A program made the position numbers and the translations under genes. Shown here one piece after another: positions 25,480-32,876 of a stretch of DNA of 64,000 nt. The stretch lies in contig NZ_QLMJ01000014.1 of NCBI RefSeq assembly GCF_003259845.1, forward strand, positions 1 to 64,000. The letters are read 5' to 3'. The notes beneath the pieces were generated by a model. That model had not been told where the DNA came from and did not search any database. It was given only the letters and a program-made list of their open reading frames with translations. This DNA comes from Actinoplanes lutulentus (GTDB taxonomy: Bacteria; Actinomycetota; Actinomycetes; Mycobacteriales; Micromonosporaceae). Positions within the stretch are counted from its first letter, which is position 1. Each line of letters begins with the position of its first letter.

Positions 25480-26016
25480 ATGTCCACCGCACACGTCCTC
25501 CTCGGGCTGCTCGCTCGCGGCCCGCGGCACGGTTACGACCTCAAGCGGGAGCACGACGAGCGGCTGCCGCAGGCCAAGCCCTTGGCATACGGGCAGGTCT
25601 ACTCGACGCTCGGCCGGCTGGAGCGGGACGGGTTCGTCGAGCAGTCCGGCCAGGACCAGGAGTCCGGCCCGGAGCGTACGTCCTACACGCTGACCGAACT
25701 CGGCCGTGACCGGCTCGACGCCTGGCTCGACGAGGTCGAGCCGCCCGCGCCGCACGTGACCAGCGCACTCTTCAACAAAGTCGTCGTCGCGCTGCTCGCC
25801 GCCGACGCCGACCGCGCCCGTCTGTACCTGACCGCACAGCGGTCCGCGCACATGACCCGGATGCGCGAGCTGACCGTCTCCAAGACCACGCCCGGCACGA
25901 CGGTCGGCGACGTGATCGCCGCCGATTACGCCATCGGGCACCTCGACGCCGACCTGCGCTGGTTGCAGACAACCCTGGCCCGCGTCGCCGACCTACAGAA
26001 GGAAGTGAGCTCATGA
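25480..26016 (+). CDS. PadR family transcriptional repressor
   Basis: The 178-aa protein has the PadR winged helix (HVLLGLLARGPRHGYDLKRE, YGQVYSTLGRLERDGFVE) in residues 1-90 and a C-terminal dimerisation helix region of the longer, subfamily-1 type. It begins nine bases after a perfect palindrome and overlaps the ABC ATPase gene by four bases, so it very likely represses its own operon. Such regulators usually respond to a toxic small molecule exported by the linked transporter; the ligand is unknown. Confidence 0.92.
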   Translation: MSTAHVLLGLLARGPRHGYDLKREHDERLPQAKPLAYGQVYSTLGRLERDGFVEQSGQDQESGPERTSYTLTELGRDRLDAWLDEVEPPAPHVTSALFNKVVVALLAADADRARLYLTAQRSAHMTRMRELTVSKTTPGTTVGDVIAADYAIGHLDADLRWLQTTLARVADLQKEVSS

Positions 26017-26699
26017 GCGCACCCCTGCTGACCGCCACCGGGGTTCACAAGAACTACGGGAACACGCCGGCCCTGCGCGGCGTCGACTTCAGCATCTCGG
26101 CCGGTGAGATCGTCGCGGTGACCGGCCCAAGCGGCTGCGGCAAGTCGACACTGCTGCACTGCCTCGCCGGGATCCTCCCCACCGATGCGGGCGAGGTCCG
26201 CTATCGGGACCAGGACATCGGGCTCTGGTCCGAGGCGGCCCGGTCCCGGCTGCGCCGCGCTGACTTCGGCGTGCTGTTCCAGTTCGGGCAGCTGGTGCCC
26301 GAGCTGACGGCGGCCGAGAACGTCGCCCTCCCGCTGCTTCTCGCCGGTTCGGGGCGGCGAGAGGCGCGGGAGGCGGCGCTCGGATGGCTCGACAAGTTCG
26401 GCGTGGCCGACCTCGCCGACAAGCGGCCCGCCGCGATGTCCGGCGGCCAGCAGCAGCGCTGCGCGGTGGCCCGGGCCCTGGTCACCGAGCCGCAGGTGGT
26501 GTTCGCCGACGAGCCGACCGGTGCGCTCGACCAGCTCAACGGCGAGCAGGTGCTGGGCGCGATGGTCCAGGTGGTGCGCGAGCAGGGCACGGCCGTCGTG
26601 CTGGTCACCCACGAGGCAGCCATCGCGGCGTACGCGGACCGGGAGATCGTGCTCCGTGACGGCGCTATCGACCCGAGCGGGCTAGGGGTGGCGCCGTGA
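26013..26699 (+). CDS. ABC transporter ATP-binding protein (MacB/LolD type)
   Basis: The 228-aa ATPase is complete: Walker A GPSGCGKST (near residue 42), Q-loop FQFGQLVPELTAAENV, signature MSGGQQQRCAVARAL, Walker B VVFADEPTGALD, H-loop VTHE. The Q-loop and signature are those of the LolD/MacB/FtsE class, which works with FtsX-type permeases. It overlaps PadR by four bases and the permease by four bases, and should power export of an amphipathic compound or peptide. Confidence 0.92.
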   Translation: MSAPLLTATGVHKNYGNTPALRGVDFSISAGEIVAVTGPSGCGKSTLLHCLAGILPTDAGEVRYRDQDIGLWSEAARSRLRRADFGVLFQFGQLVPELTAAENVALPLLLAGSGRREAREAALGWLDKFGVADLADKRPAAMSGGQQQRCAVARALVTEPQVVFADEPTGALDQLNGEQVLGAMVQVVREQGTAVVLVTHEAAIAAYADREIVLRDGAIDPSGLGVAP

Positions 26700-28222
26700 A
26701 GTTCTCCACGCTGGCCCGGCTCAGCCTCGCGGGGAACCGAACCGACCGGCTGCGTACCGTGCTGACCGCGGCCAGCGCCGCGCTCGCCGCGCTGGCCCTG
26801 CTCGCGGCCGCGACCGTCGCCTCGATCACCGGCGGCGGCTGGCTCGACTCACCGACCGGCCTGCGGACCCTCGCACCCGGCACCGAGCAGTACGCGAGCC
26901 CGCTGCTCTACGAGGCCGGCCTGCGTCCCGGCGTGATCTTCGCGCTGGTGGCGCTGGCACTGCCGATCCTGGCACTTGCCGGGCAGTGCATCCGGCTCGG
27001 GGCTCCGGCCCGGGACCGGCGGCTCGCCGCGCTGCGACTGGGCGGCGCGACTCCCGGCCAGGCCGTGCTGATCGCCGGCGCGGAGACCGCGGCGGCCAGC
27101 CTGCTCGGTTCGGTCGCCGGCTTCGTGATCTTCCTGGGCCTGCGGGAGCTGCTCGATTTCCGGAGCGCTGACGGGCGGCTCTGGCTGCCGGTCGACCAGA
27201 TGCCGGACCTGTTCCTGCTGGTCGGGGCGTTGCTGCTGGTCCCGGCGCTGGCCGGTGCGATCGGCGTGCTGCTGATGCGGCGCGTCGTGATCACCCCGCT
27301 CGGGGTGGTCCGGCAGGTACGCGAGGACGGCCCCGGGCCGTGGCCCGGCATCCTGATCGGCGTCGGCGTGGTCGGGTTCATCGGCCCCGAGCTGCTGCCG
27401 GACGACTGGCGGGTGCCGGAGTGGGCGCCCCTGGCCTTCATGGGCGTCTCCGTGCTGCTCGTGATGACCGGCGTGGTGCTCGGCGTCGGCTGGATCTCGT
27501 ACACCGCCGGGCGGCTCTTGCGGCGGTTCGGCCGGGGGCCGGCGACCCTGCTCGCCGGTGGGCGGCTGATGGCCGATCCGTGGAACGGCAGCCGGACCCT
27601 CGGCGCGCTGCTCGGCGCACTGGTGTTCGGCGCCGGGACGCTCGGGTTCCGGGCCATGCTCGCCGCCGACTTCGAGGCCTCCGAGAAGTACAGCCGGTTG
27701 ACCGACCCGGGCGGTCTCGGTTCCGGGTACGACACCGAGTTCTACTTCGGCGCGATCCGGCTGGTCATGGTGGCGGTCGCGGTGGCGATGGCGGTCGCGG
27801 CGGCCGGCGTGCTGGTCGTGTTCGTCGAGGGGATCGTGGCGCGGCGGCGGGCGTACGCGGCGCTCACCGCGGCCGGGGTGCCGCGCCGGACGCTGAGCGC
27901 GGTGCTGCTCTGGCACACGTTCGTGCCGCTGGTGCCGGCCGTGCTGCTGGCGCTCGGCGCCGGTGCTTCGCTGTTCCGGATGGCCGGTACCGAGGCGAGG
28001 ATGGGCGGGACCACCGAGGTGTGCATCGACCCGGCGGCTGACTTTGCGACCTGCGCGAAGCAGACACTGGTCGAGCCGGGGGTGGTGGTGCCGATTCAGA
28101 TCCCGTTCGAGGGGCTGGCTCTGCTCGGCGGGGGAGCGTTGCTGGCCATGCTGATCGTGGTCGGTGTTGGTGCGGCGGTGCTGCGGGCCAGCACGGATCT
28201 TGAGGAGCTCAGGATCGGTTGA
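26696..28222 (+). CDS. FtsX-like ABC transporter permease
   Basis: The 508-aa permease has about eight hydrophobic segments. The N-terminal segment is near residues 20-45, followed by a short extracellular loop, a cluster of three around 75-195, another group between 215 and 310, and the last ones around 350-385, 400-430 and 470-495. This is a duplicated FtsX-like layout. The start is GTG overlapping the ATPase stop. Together with PadR and the ATPase it forms a self-contained, ligand-inducible export operon. A double hairpin follows the stop. Confidence 0.85.
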   Translation: MKFSTLARLSLAGNRTDRLRTVLTAASAALAALALLAAATVASITGGGWLDSPTGLRTLAPGTEQYASPLLYEAGLRPGVIFALVALALPILALAGQCIRLGAPARDRRLAALRLGGATPGQAVLIAGAETAAASLLGSVAGFVIFLGLRELLDFRSADGRLWLPVDQMPDLFLLVGALLLVPALAGAIGVLLMRRVVITPLGVVRQVREDGPGPWPGILIGVGVVGFIGPELLPDDWRVPEWAPLAFMGVSVLLVMTGVVLGVGWISYTAGRLLRRFGRGPATLLAGGRLMADPWNGSRTLGALLGALVFGAGTLGFRAMLAADFEASEKYSRLTDPGGLGSGYDTEFYFGAIRLVMVAVAVAMAVAAAGVLVVFVEGIVARRRAYAALTAAGVPRRTLSAVLLWHTFVPLVPAVLLALGAGASLFRMAGTEARMGGTTEVCIDPAADFATCAKQTLVEPGVVVPIQIPFEGLALLGGGALLAMLIVVGVGAAVLRASTDLEELRIG

Positions 28223-28258
28223 TTGCTGGGTCTTTCATGGTTTTTATGGGCGACGGCC

Positions 28259-28333
28259 TTGCGCCCGCATCCGGGCCGGATGCGGGCGCAACGGCCTTGA
28301 GTGGCACCCGAGGTCGCTGGGACTCTCGGGTGC
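28259..28333. terminator. Double hairpin between convergent genes
   Basis: Hairpin one has perfect 14-bp arms at 28259-28272 and 28278-28291 with a 5-base loop. Hairpin two has 10-bp arms GGCACCCGAG at 28303-28312 and its complement at 28324-28333. There is no long T-run, as is common in high-GC Actinobacteria. They separate the permease gene from the convergent S9 peptidase gene and probably stop transcription from both sides. Confidence 0.75.
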
Positions 28334-28363
28334 CTTCTCGGTTGCGCGTATCAAAGAAGGTTT

Positions 28364-30463
28364 TTAAACGGCGTTGACCGAGTCCAAGATCCAGGAGAGC
28401 ACGAAGGCCTCCTCTTTCCAGGCGTCGTAACGGCCGCTCGGGCCGCCGTGGCCGGCGCCCATCTCGGTCTTGAGCAGGTATTGCCCGTCGGGGGCGACCG
28501 AGCGCAGGCGCGCGACCCACTTGGTCGGCTCGTGGTAGAGCACGCGTGTGTCGTTGAGGCTGGTCACCGCGAGGATCTTGGGGTACGCGAGTTTCGCGAC
28601 GTTCTCGTAGGGGCTGTACGACTTCATGTACGAGTAGACTTCGGGGGATTCGAGGGGATTGCCCCACTCCTCCCACTCGGTGACCGTGAGCGGCAGGCTC
28701 GGGTCCAGGATCGAGGTCAGCGGGTCGACGAACGGGACCTCGGCGACGATTCCGGCGAAGGCCTCCGGAGCGAGGTTCGCCACCGCGCCCATTAGCAGGC
28801 CACCGGCCGAGCCACCGCGTGCCACCAGGCGCGATGCCGACGTCCAGCGGGCGCGGACCAGGGCCTCGGCGCACGCCACGAAGTCGGTGAAGGTGTTCTT
28901 CTTGGCGAGCATCTTGCCGTTTTCGTACCAGTTACGGCCGAGCTCGCCGCCGCCGCGCACGTGCGCGATCGCGAAGACCACGCCCCGGTCGAGCAGGCTC
29001 AGACGGGCGATCGAGAAATAGGGGTCGATCGAGTGCTCGTAGGAGCCGTATCCGTAGATCACCGCGGGGTTGTCGCCGTTCTTGACCGTGCCCTTGCGCG
29101 CCACGATCGAGATCGGGATCCGGGTGCCGTCCGGGGCGGTGGCCCACTCGCGGAACTGCTCGTAGTCGGCCGGGTCGTAACCGCCCAGCACCGGTTTCTG
29201 CTTGCGCAGCGTCATCGCCCGGCTGACCAGGTCGACGTCGAAGACCGACTCCGGGGTGACCAGCGAGGTGTAACTGATCCGCACCGAGCTGGTCTCGTAC
29301 TCCGGGTTACCGGCCAGGCCGACGCTGTAGATCGGCTCGGGGAAGGGCATGTCGTACGCGTCGGTGCTGCCGTCGGTCATCACCCGCAGGCCGGTCAGGC
29401 CGTCGCGGCGCAGCGAGACCACGACGTGCCGGGAGAACGCGTCCACCGACTCGAGCCGGGTGCCCGGGGTGTGCGGGATCAGCTCCACCCACTCGCCGGG
29501 GTTGTCCACCGACGTGCAGGCCAGTGCGAAGTCCTCGGCGTCCCGGTTGTGCAGGATCAGGAACCGGTGGCCGTGGTGGTCGACGCTGTATTCGACACCC
29601 TGGACACGCTCGGCGATCAGGGCCGGCTCGGCCGTGGGCTGGTCGGCCGGGATCACCCGCACCTCCGAGGTGACCTTGCTCTGGGCGTCGATCACGATGA
29701 ACTTCTCGCTGCGGGTCAGGTCGACACCGACCCAGAAGCGCTCGTCCGGCTCCTCATAGATGAGGGCGTCCTCCTGCGCGCCGCCGACGATGTGCCGCCA
29801 GACCCGGTACGGGCGCCAGGCCTCGTCGACCGTGATGTAGAAGAGTGCGCTGCCGTCGGCGGACCAGGCGCTGCCGTAGAACGCGTCGCTGATCTCGTCG
29901 GCCAGGACCTCGCCGTTCTGGAGATTCTTGACCTTGAGGGTGAACCGCTCGTCGCCGGCGAAGTCGGTCGAGTAGGCCAACCAGTTGCCGTCCGGGCTCA
30001 CGTCGAACGTGCCCAGGGCGAAGAAGTCCTGGCCCTCGGCGAGCGCGTTGCCGTCGAGGAGGATCTCCTCGCCCGGCTTGTCGGCGTCCATCGGCGGGGC
30101 GGTCTCACCGGATTTCGCCGGGACGCGGCAGTGGATGCCGTACTGCTTGCCCTCGACCGTGCGCGTGTAGTACCAGAACGCGCCTTTGCGGCTCGGCACC
30201 GACAGGTCGGTCTCCTGGGTGCGGCTGCGGATCTCCTGGAAGATCTTCTGCCGGAGATCCTCCAGGTGCGCTGTCGCCCGCTCGGTCCAGGAGTTCTCAG
30301 CCTCCAGGTACGCGATGGTCGCCGGGTCGTCCTTTTTCATCAGCCAGGCGAACTCGTCGGTGACCGTGTCGCCGTGGAAAGTCCGCTCGGAGGGCGACTG
30401 GTGTGCGGTGGGAGGCGCTTCGATCGTCACCCGAAACACGTTACCGGCCGATTGGTCCGCCAT
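28364..30463 (-). CDS. ptrB: S9A serine peptidase, oligopeptidase B type
   Basis: The 699-aa cytosolic enzyme cleaves short peptides, after basic residues in the case of oligopeptidase B. An N-terminal seven-bladed propeller (about 70-420) covers the C-terminal alpha/beta hydrolase. The nucleophile is Ser552 in ARGGSAGGLLMGA, the acid is in SLNDTRVLYHEP and the histidine in GAGHGGPSGRYD. Length and the DEFAWLMKKDDPATIAYLEAE start fit the S9A family. No signal peptide is present. The N-terminal 20 residues (ADQSAGNVFRVTIEAPPTAH) are less conserved, so a start slightly further in is possible. Confidence 0.92.
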   Translation of the reverse strand: MADQSAGNVFRVTIEAPPTAHQSPSERTFHGDTVTDEFAWLMKKDDPATIAYLEAENSWTERATAHLEDLRQKIFQEIRSRTQETDLSVPSRKGAFWYYTRTVEGKQYGIHCRVPAKSGETAPPMDADKPGEEILLDGNALAEGQDFFALGTFDVSPDGNWLAYSTDFAGDERFTLKVKNLQNGEVLADEISDAFYGSAWSADGSALFYITVDEAWRPYRVWRHIVGGAQEDALIYEEPDERFWVGVDLTRSEKFIVIDAQSKVTSEVRVIPADQPTAEPALIAERVQGVEYSVDHHGHRFLILHNRDAEDFALACTSVDNPGEWVELIPHTPGTRLESVDAFSRHVVVSLRRDGLTGLRVMTDGSTDAYDMPFPEPIYSVGLAGNPEYETSSVRISYTSLVTPESVFDVDLVSRAMTLRKQKPVLGGYDPADYEQFREWATAPDGTRIPISIVARKGTVKNGDNPAVIYGYGSYEHSIDPYFSIARLSLLDRGVVFAIAHVRGGGELGRNWYENGKMLAKKNTFTDFVACAEALVRARWTSASRLVARGGSAGGLLMGAVANLAPEAFAGIVAEVPFVDPLTSILDPSLPLTVTEWEEWGNPLESPEVYSYMKSYSPYENVAKLAYPKILAVTSLNDTRVLYHEPTKWVARLRSVAPDGQYLLKTEMGAGHGGPSGRYDAWKEEAFVLSWILDSVNAV

Positions 30464-30493
30464 GAGTTTCTTACACAGGCCGACTCCGGTCTT

Positions 30494-30509
30494 TCGAACA
30501 TGTGTACGA
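30494..30509 (+). promoter_or_regulatory. LexA-box-like palindrome in a divergent promoter region
   Basis: TCGAACATGTGTACGA matches the SOS box TCGAAC-N4-GTTCGA with a single substitution in the right half. It sits 30 bases from the S9 peptidase start and 58 bases from the flavoprotein start. This may be a weak LexA site or chance; the substitution lowers confidence compared with the perfect box at 18666. Confidence 0.35.
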
Positions 30510-30567
30510 TATGCCAGAGTGGACGATCTTCAGGGGGTCTCTAACTCCGTTAGGGGGAGGCATCGGC

Positions 30568-31689
30568 GTGAGTGATTCCCTTCTCGATGCACTCGTGGAC
30601 ATCTGCGGGCCGGGCTTCGCGCGCCCGGCTCGTACCGTCGACCAGGTCACCGGTCGCCGTGCGGGGCTGGTCGCGCAGCCTGCCACGGCGCCGTCGCTGG
30701 CCGCCGTCCTGCGGCTCGCCGCGGCGCGAGGGCTGTCGTTCCGGCCGCGCGGCGCCGGCACCAAGATTGACTGGGGCGCGCCGCCGGCCGGCCTTGACCT
30801 GATCGTGGACACCGCCCGGCTGAACGGGATGTGGGACCACCACGACACGACCGCGGTCGTCGCCGCCGGCACACCGGTCTCCGCCGTGCAGGCCGCGCTC
30901 GCCCTGCGCGGTCAGCGGCTCGCCGTCGACCCGCCGTCGGTCGGCGCCACGGTCGGCGGGATGCTCGCGGTCAACGAGTCCGGGCCGCTGCGGCACCGGT
31001 TCGGCAGCCCGGCCTCGCAGACCGTCTCGGTCGATTACGTCTCCGCCGTCGGGGTCGAGGGCGAGTCCGACGGTGAGGACGGCCGGCCCGGCATCGCCGA
31101 GATCGACGGGGTGATCACCTCAGCGGTGCTCCGGCTCGAGCCGTTGCCGCCGGCCCGCCGCTGGGTCGGCCGCAGCGTGTCCACGCCGGCCGAGGTCGAC
31201 GAGCTGGTCGCACTCACGCTGGATCTCTCACCCAGCGCGATCGAGGTCGACCTGCCCGGGGCGGGCGGTGGTGTGCTCGCGCTGCTACTGGAGGGCCAGG
31301 AGTCCGAGGTGGCCGGCGCGGCCGACAAGATCGCCGGGCTGTGGGGCGGCGGCGCGGTGGTCGCGTCGTCAGCGCCGTCCTGGTGGGGGCGTTATCCCTT
31401 CGGCGCCGCTGACGTGGCGCTGCGGATCGCGGTGCATCCCCGGCACCTCCAGGCCGTGGCCTACTCCCTGGGCGACGCGGCCGGGAGAGCCGTGGCCATT
31501 CGCGGGTCGGCCGGGGTGGGCACGGTGCATGCCGTGCTGCCGAGCTCACTGGGGCCGATCCGGGTGCGCGAGATCGTCGCGGGCATGGAGCACGTGCTGC
31601 TGGCCAGACGCGGCAGGCTGAAGATTGTGTCAGCACCGCCGGAGCTGGCGCCGGACCTTCCAGTGGCGGGCCGCCAGGACCTCTTTTAA
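30568..31689 (+). CDS. FAD-binding oxidoreductase, glycolate oxidase subunit GlcE-like
   Basis: The 373-aa protein has the FAD_binding_4 (PCMH-type) N-terminal half. LAAARGLSFRPRGAGTKI and DPPSVGATVGGMLAVNESGP are the FAD-contact segments. The C-terminal half is short, as in GlcE rather than the longer GlcD. GlcE works with GlcD and the iron-sulphur GlcF in oxidation of glycolate or lactate, but neither gene is next to it, so the partner is elsewhere or the protein acts alone. GTG 30568 is preceded by the strong site GGGGGAGG; a longer upstream frame lacks one. Confidence 0.8.
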   Translation: MSDSLLDALVDICGPGFARPARTVDQVTGRRAGLVAQPATAPSLAAVLRLAAARGLSFRPRGAGTKIDWGAPPAGLDLIVDTARLNGMWDHHDTTAVVAAGTPVSAVQAALALRGQRLAVDPPSVGATVGGMLAVNESGPLRHRFGSPASQTVSVDYVSAVGVEGESDGEDGRPGIAEIDGVITSAVLRLEPLPPARRWVGRSVSTPAEVDELVALTLDLSPSAIEVDLPGAGGGVLALLLEGQESEVAGAADKIAGLWGGGAVVASSAPSWWGRYPFGAADVALRIAVHPRHLQAVAYSLGDAAGRAVAIRGSAGVGTVHAVLPSSLGPIRVREIVAGMEHVLLARRGRLKIVSAPPELAPDLPVAGRQDLF

Positions 31690-31742
31690 CCGGAGGCCGG
31701 CCGATAGTTGCCGCCTGTCGATTGTTGGCGGGCGGCTTCGTC

Positions 31743-31877
31743 GTGCCGGTCGTGCCGGTCGTGCCGGTCGTGCCGGTCGTGCCGGTCGTGCCGGTCGTCC
31801 CGGTTGTCCCGGTTGTCCCGGTTGTGTCGGTCGTGCCGGTCGTGCCGGTCGTGCCGGTCGTGCCGGTGGTGCTGGTC
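31743..31877. repeat. 9-bp tandem repeat, about 15 units
   Basis: Units of GTGCCGGTC run in phase: six exact copies, three GTCCCGGTT, one GTGTCGGTC, three exact copies and two variants, followed by degenerate traces to about 31904. Translated it would give only Val-Val-Pro or His-Asp-Arg repeats, so I treat it as a non-coding minisatellite. It starts 50 bases after the flavoprotein stop. Confidence 0.9.
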
Positions 31878-31910
31878 GCCGGTTGTGTCGTGCTGGTCGT
31901 GCCGCAGGGG

Positions 31911-31967
31911 CGAGCCGTAGCCCAGACCTGTCATGAGGCTGCTTTGACCTGTCTGGTCTACGGCTCG
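31911..31967. repeat. REP-like palindromic element, copy 1
   Basis: CGAGCCGTAG followed after one base by CCAGAC (31911-31927) is mirrored by GTCTGG, one base and CTACGGCTCG (31951-31967). The interior carries imperfect copies of GACCT. It resembles the element that begins eight bases downstream, in arms and in interior layout. Confidence 0.8.
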
Positions 31968-31974
31968 TGCCCCG

Positions 31975-32030
31975 CAGCCGTAGCTCAGACACCTCATCAG
32001 AGTCCGATGACCTATCTGAGCTACGGCTCG
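31975..32030. repeat. REP-like palindromic element, copy 2
   Basis: The exact arms AGCCGTAGCTCAGA (31976-31989) and its complement (32015-32028) enclose a 25-base interior with CATCAGAGTCCGATGA. Arms and interior are similar to copy 1 (GCCGTAG, CAGA, TGACCT), so the two form a tandem pair of one element family. Confidence 0.8.
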
Positions 32031-32121
32031 CCCCGCGGCTGGGGTGGCCTGCTTGGCGGGCCGAAGGCAACATGCCGCGAGCATCTCGTCAGTGTCGAGC
32101 CGTCAGTGTCGAGCCGCCAGT

Positions 32122-32160
32122 GTGTCGAGTTGGGGTGCGTATTGCGCCTGAAATCGACAC
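32122..32160. repeat. 39-bp palindromic element, copy 1
   Basis: The element runs from GTGTCGAGTT to TCGACAC. Its ends GTGTCGA and TCGACAC are complementary. A second copy of the same length lies 61 bases downstream with about 31 of 39 positions identical. Just upstream, CAGTGTCGAGCCG occurs twice as a direct repeat that includes the same GTGTCGAG core. Confidence 0.8.
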
Positions 32161-32182
32161 GGGCGGGCGGTTCGCGGGGTGC

Positions 32183-32221
32183 GTGTCGAGTTTGGGGGCG
32201 TAGCGAACCCGAAGTCGACAC
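32183..32221. repeat. 39-bp palindromic element, copy 2
   Basis: This copy has the same length and terminal palindrome (GTGTCGAG ... GTCGACAC) as copy 1, with the shared internal GCGTA and CGAA/TGAA segments. Most differences lie in the middle while the complementary ends are kept. Confidence 0.8.
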
Positions 32222-32364
32222 ACTCGTCCGGCCCCGCGAGATCTTGGGCTGCTGTTCCCGTCGGGGTGTGGTTCGGGGACCACGATCGCCGCGCGGGAGG
32301 CCCGGGGCGGAAGGTGATCAAGCCGAGCGTCCGCTGCCAGCGAGATTTCATTTGGCCGGCAGAG

Positions 32365-32399
32365 CCAGTGCTGTGAATGCGACCGTGCGGCAGCACTGG
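32365..32399. repeat. Inverted repeat
   Basis: CCAGTGCTG at 32365-32373 and CAGCACTGG at 32391-32399 form perfect 9-bp arms with a 17-base loop. Confidence 0.7.
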
Positions 32400-32422
32400 A
32401 AACCAGCTTGTGTCGTTCGGTT

Positions 32423-32486
32423 GGCTGTCAGTCCTGCAAACTGCCCGCGGGACAACGCTGACAGCCAGCCAGCCAGCCAGCCAGCC
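32423..32486. repeat. Inverted repeat followed by AGCC microsatellite
   Basis: GGCTGTCAG at 32423-32431 pairs with CTGACAGCC at 32458-32466. The right arm runs into six tandem copies of AGCC (32463-32486). Confidence 0.7.
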
Positions 32487-32688
32487 GGACCGGTCGGATC
32501 GGCCGGGCGTGGCGTGGATCAGGGCGCACGTAACGCCACCGTGTGCCCGGGGCTACGCCCTGGCCGAGATGAAGGCGCACAGACCGCAACTGTGTGACCC
32601 CATCCACGCCAACCCGAGCATCCGTGCGCTCCCAGCCACGTGCGCCCTAGCCCACCGTGTGCCCTTGGCCCGCTTCCAGCCCAGGGAA

Positions 32689-32876
32689 GGCGGCTGGCCG
32701 CTCCTCGGGAGGGGGCGGTCAGTCCAAGCAGGGCGGCTGGCCACCCCTTGGGAAGGAGGTGGTCAGTCCAAGCAGGGCGGCTGGACACCCCCTTGGGAAG
32801 GGGGTGGTCAGGCCATGGAGGGTGGCCGGTCGCCCTTGGGAAGGGGCGGCCAGTTCGGGGCGGTGGCTGGTCAGCC
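32689..32876. repeat. Array of four to five hairpin-forming repeats, period 43-45 bp
   Basis: Units begin with GGCGGCTGG or a variant at 32689, 32732, 32776 and 32821, with a partial unit at 32862. Each folds back on itself around a CTTGGGAAG or TCGGGAG centre, for example GGTCGCCC against GGGGCGGCC in unit four. Some pairs change in both arms together (CCGC/GCGG in units one and four, CAC/GTG in units two and three). The array overlaps the last codons of the RibD-like gene. Confidence 0.85.

Larger units (their letters stand above)
31690..32870. other. 1.2-kb non-coding region rich in repeats and inverted repeats
   Basis: No reading frame here has a ribosome site, a domain or normal codon use; the frames present are low-complexity translations of repeats. 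From left to right it holds a 9-bp tandem repeat, two related long hairpins, two copies of a 39-bp palindromic element, two further inverted repeats with an AGCC microsatellite, and a four-to-five-unit hairpin array that runs into the end of the RibD-like gene. It lies between two oppositely oriented genes that both end here. Confidence 0.8.

Noticed and set aside
31722..32597. A 291-aa frame starting with Val-Val-Pro repeats
   Set aside because: It is the translation of the 9-bp minisatellite and the inverted repeats, with no ribosome site and no domain.
31690..32870. Insertion sequence or integrated element remnant
   Set aside because: No transposase fragment, no terminal inverted repeats flanking the whole region and no target-site duplication can be seen.
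32689..32876. CRISPR array
   Set aside because: The units are hairpins that differ from each other and have no unique spacers of constant length; no cas gene is present.
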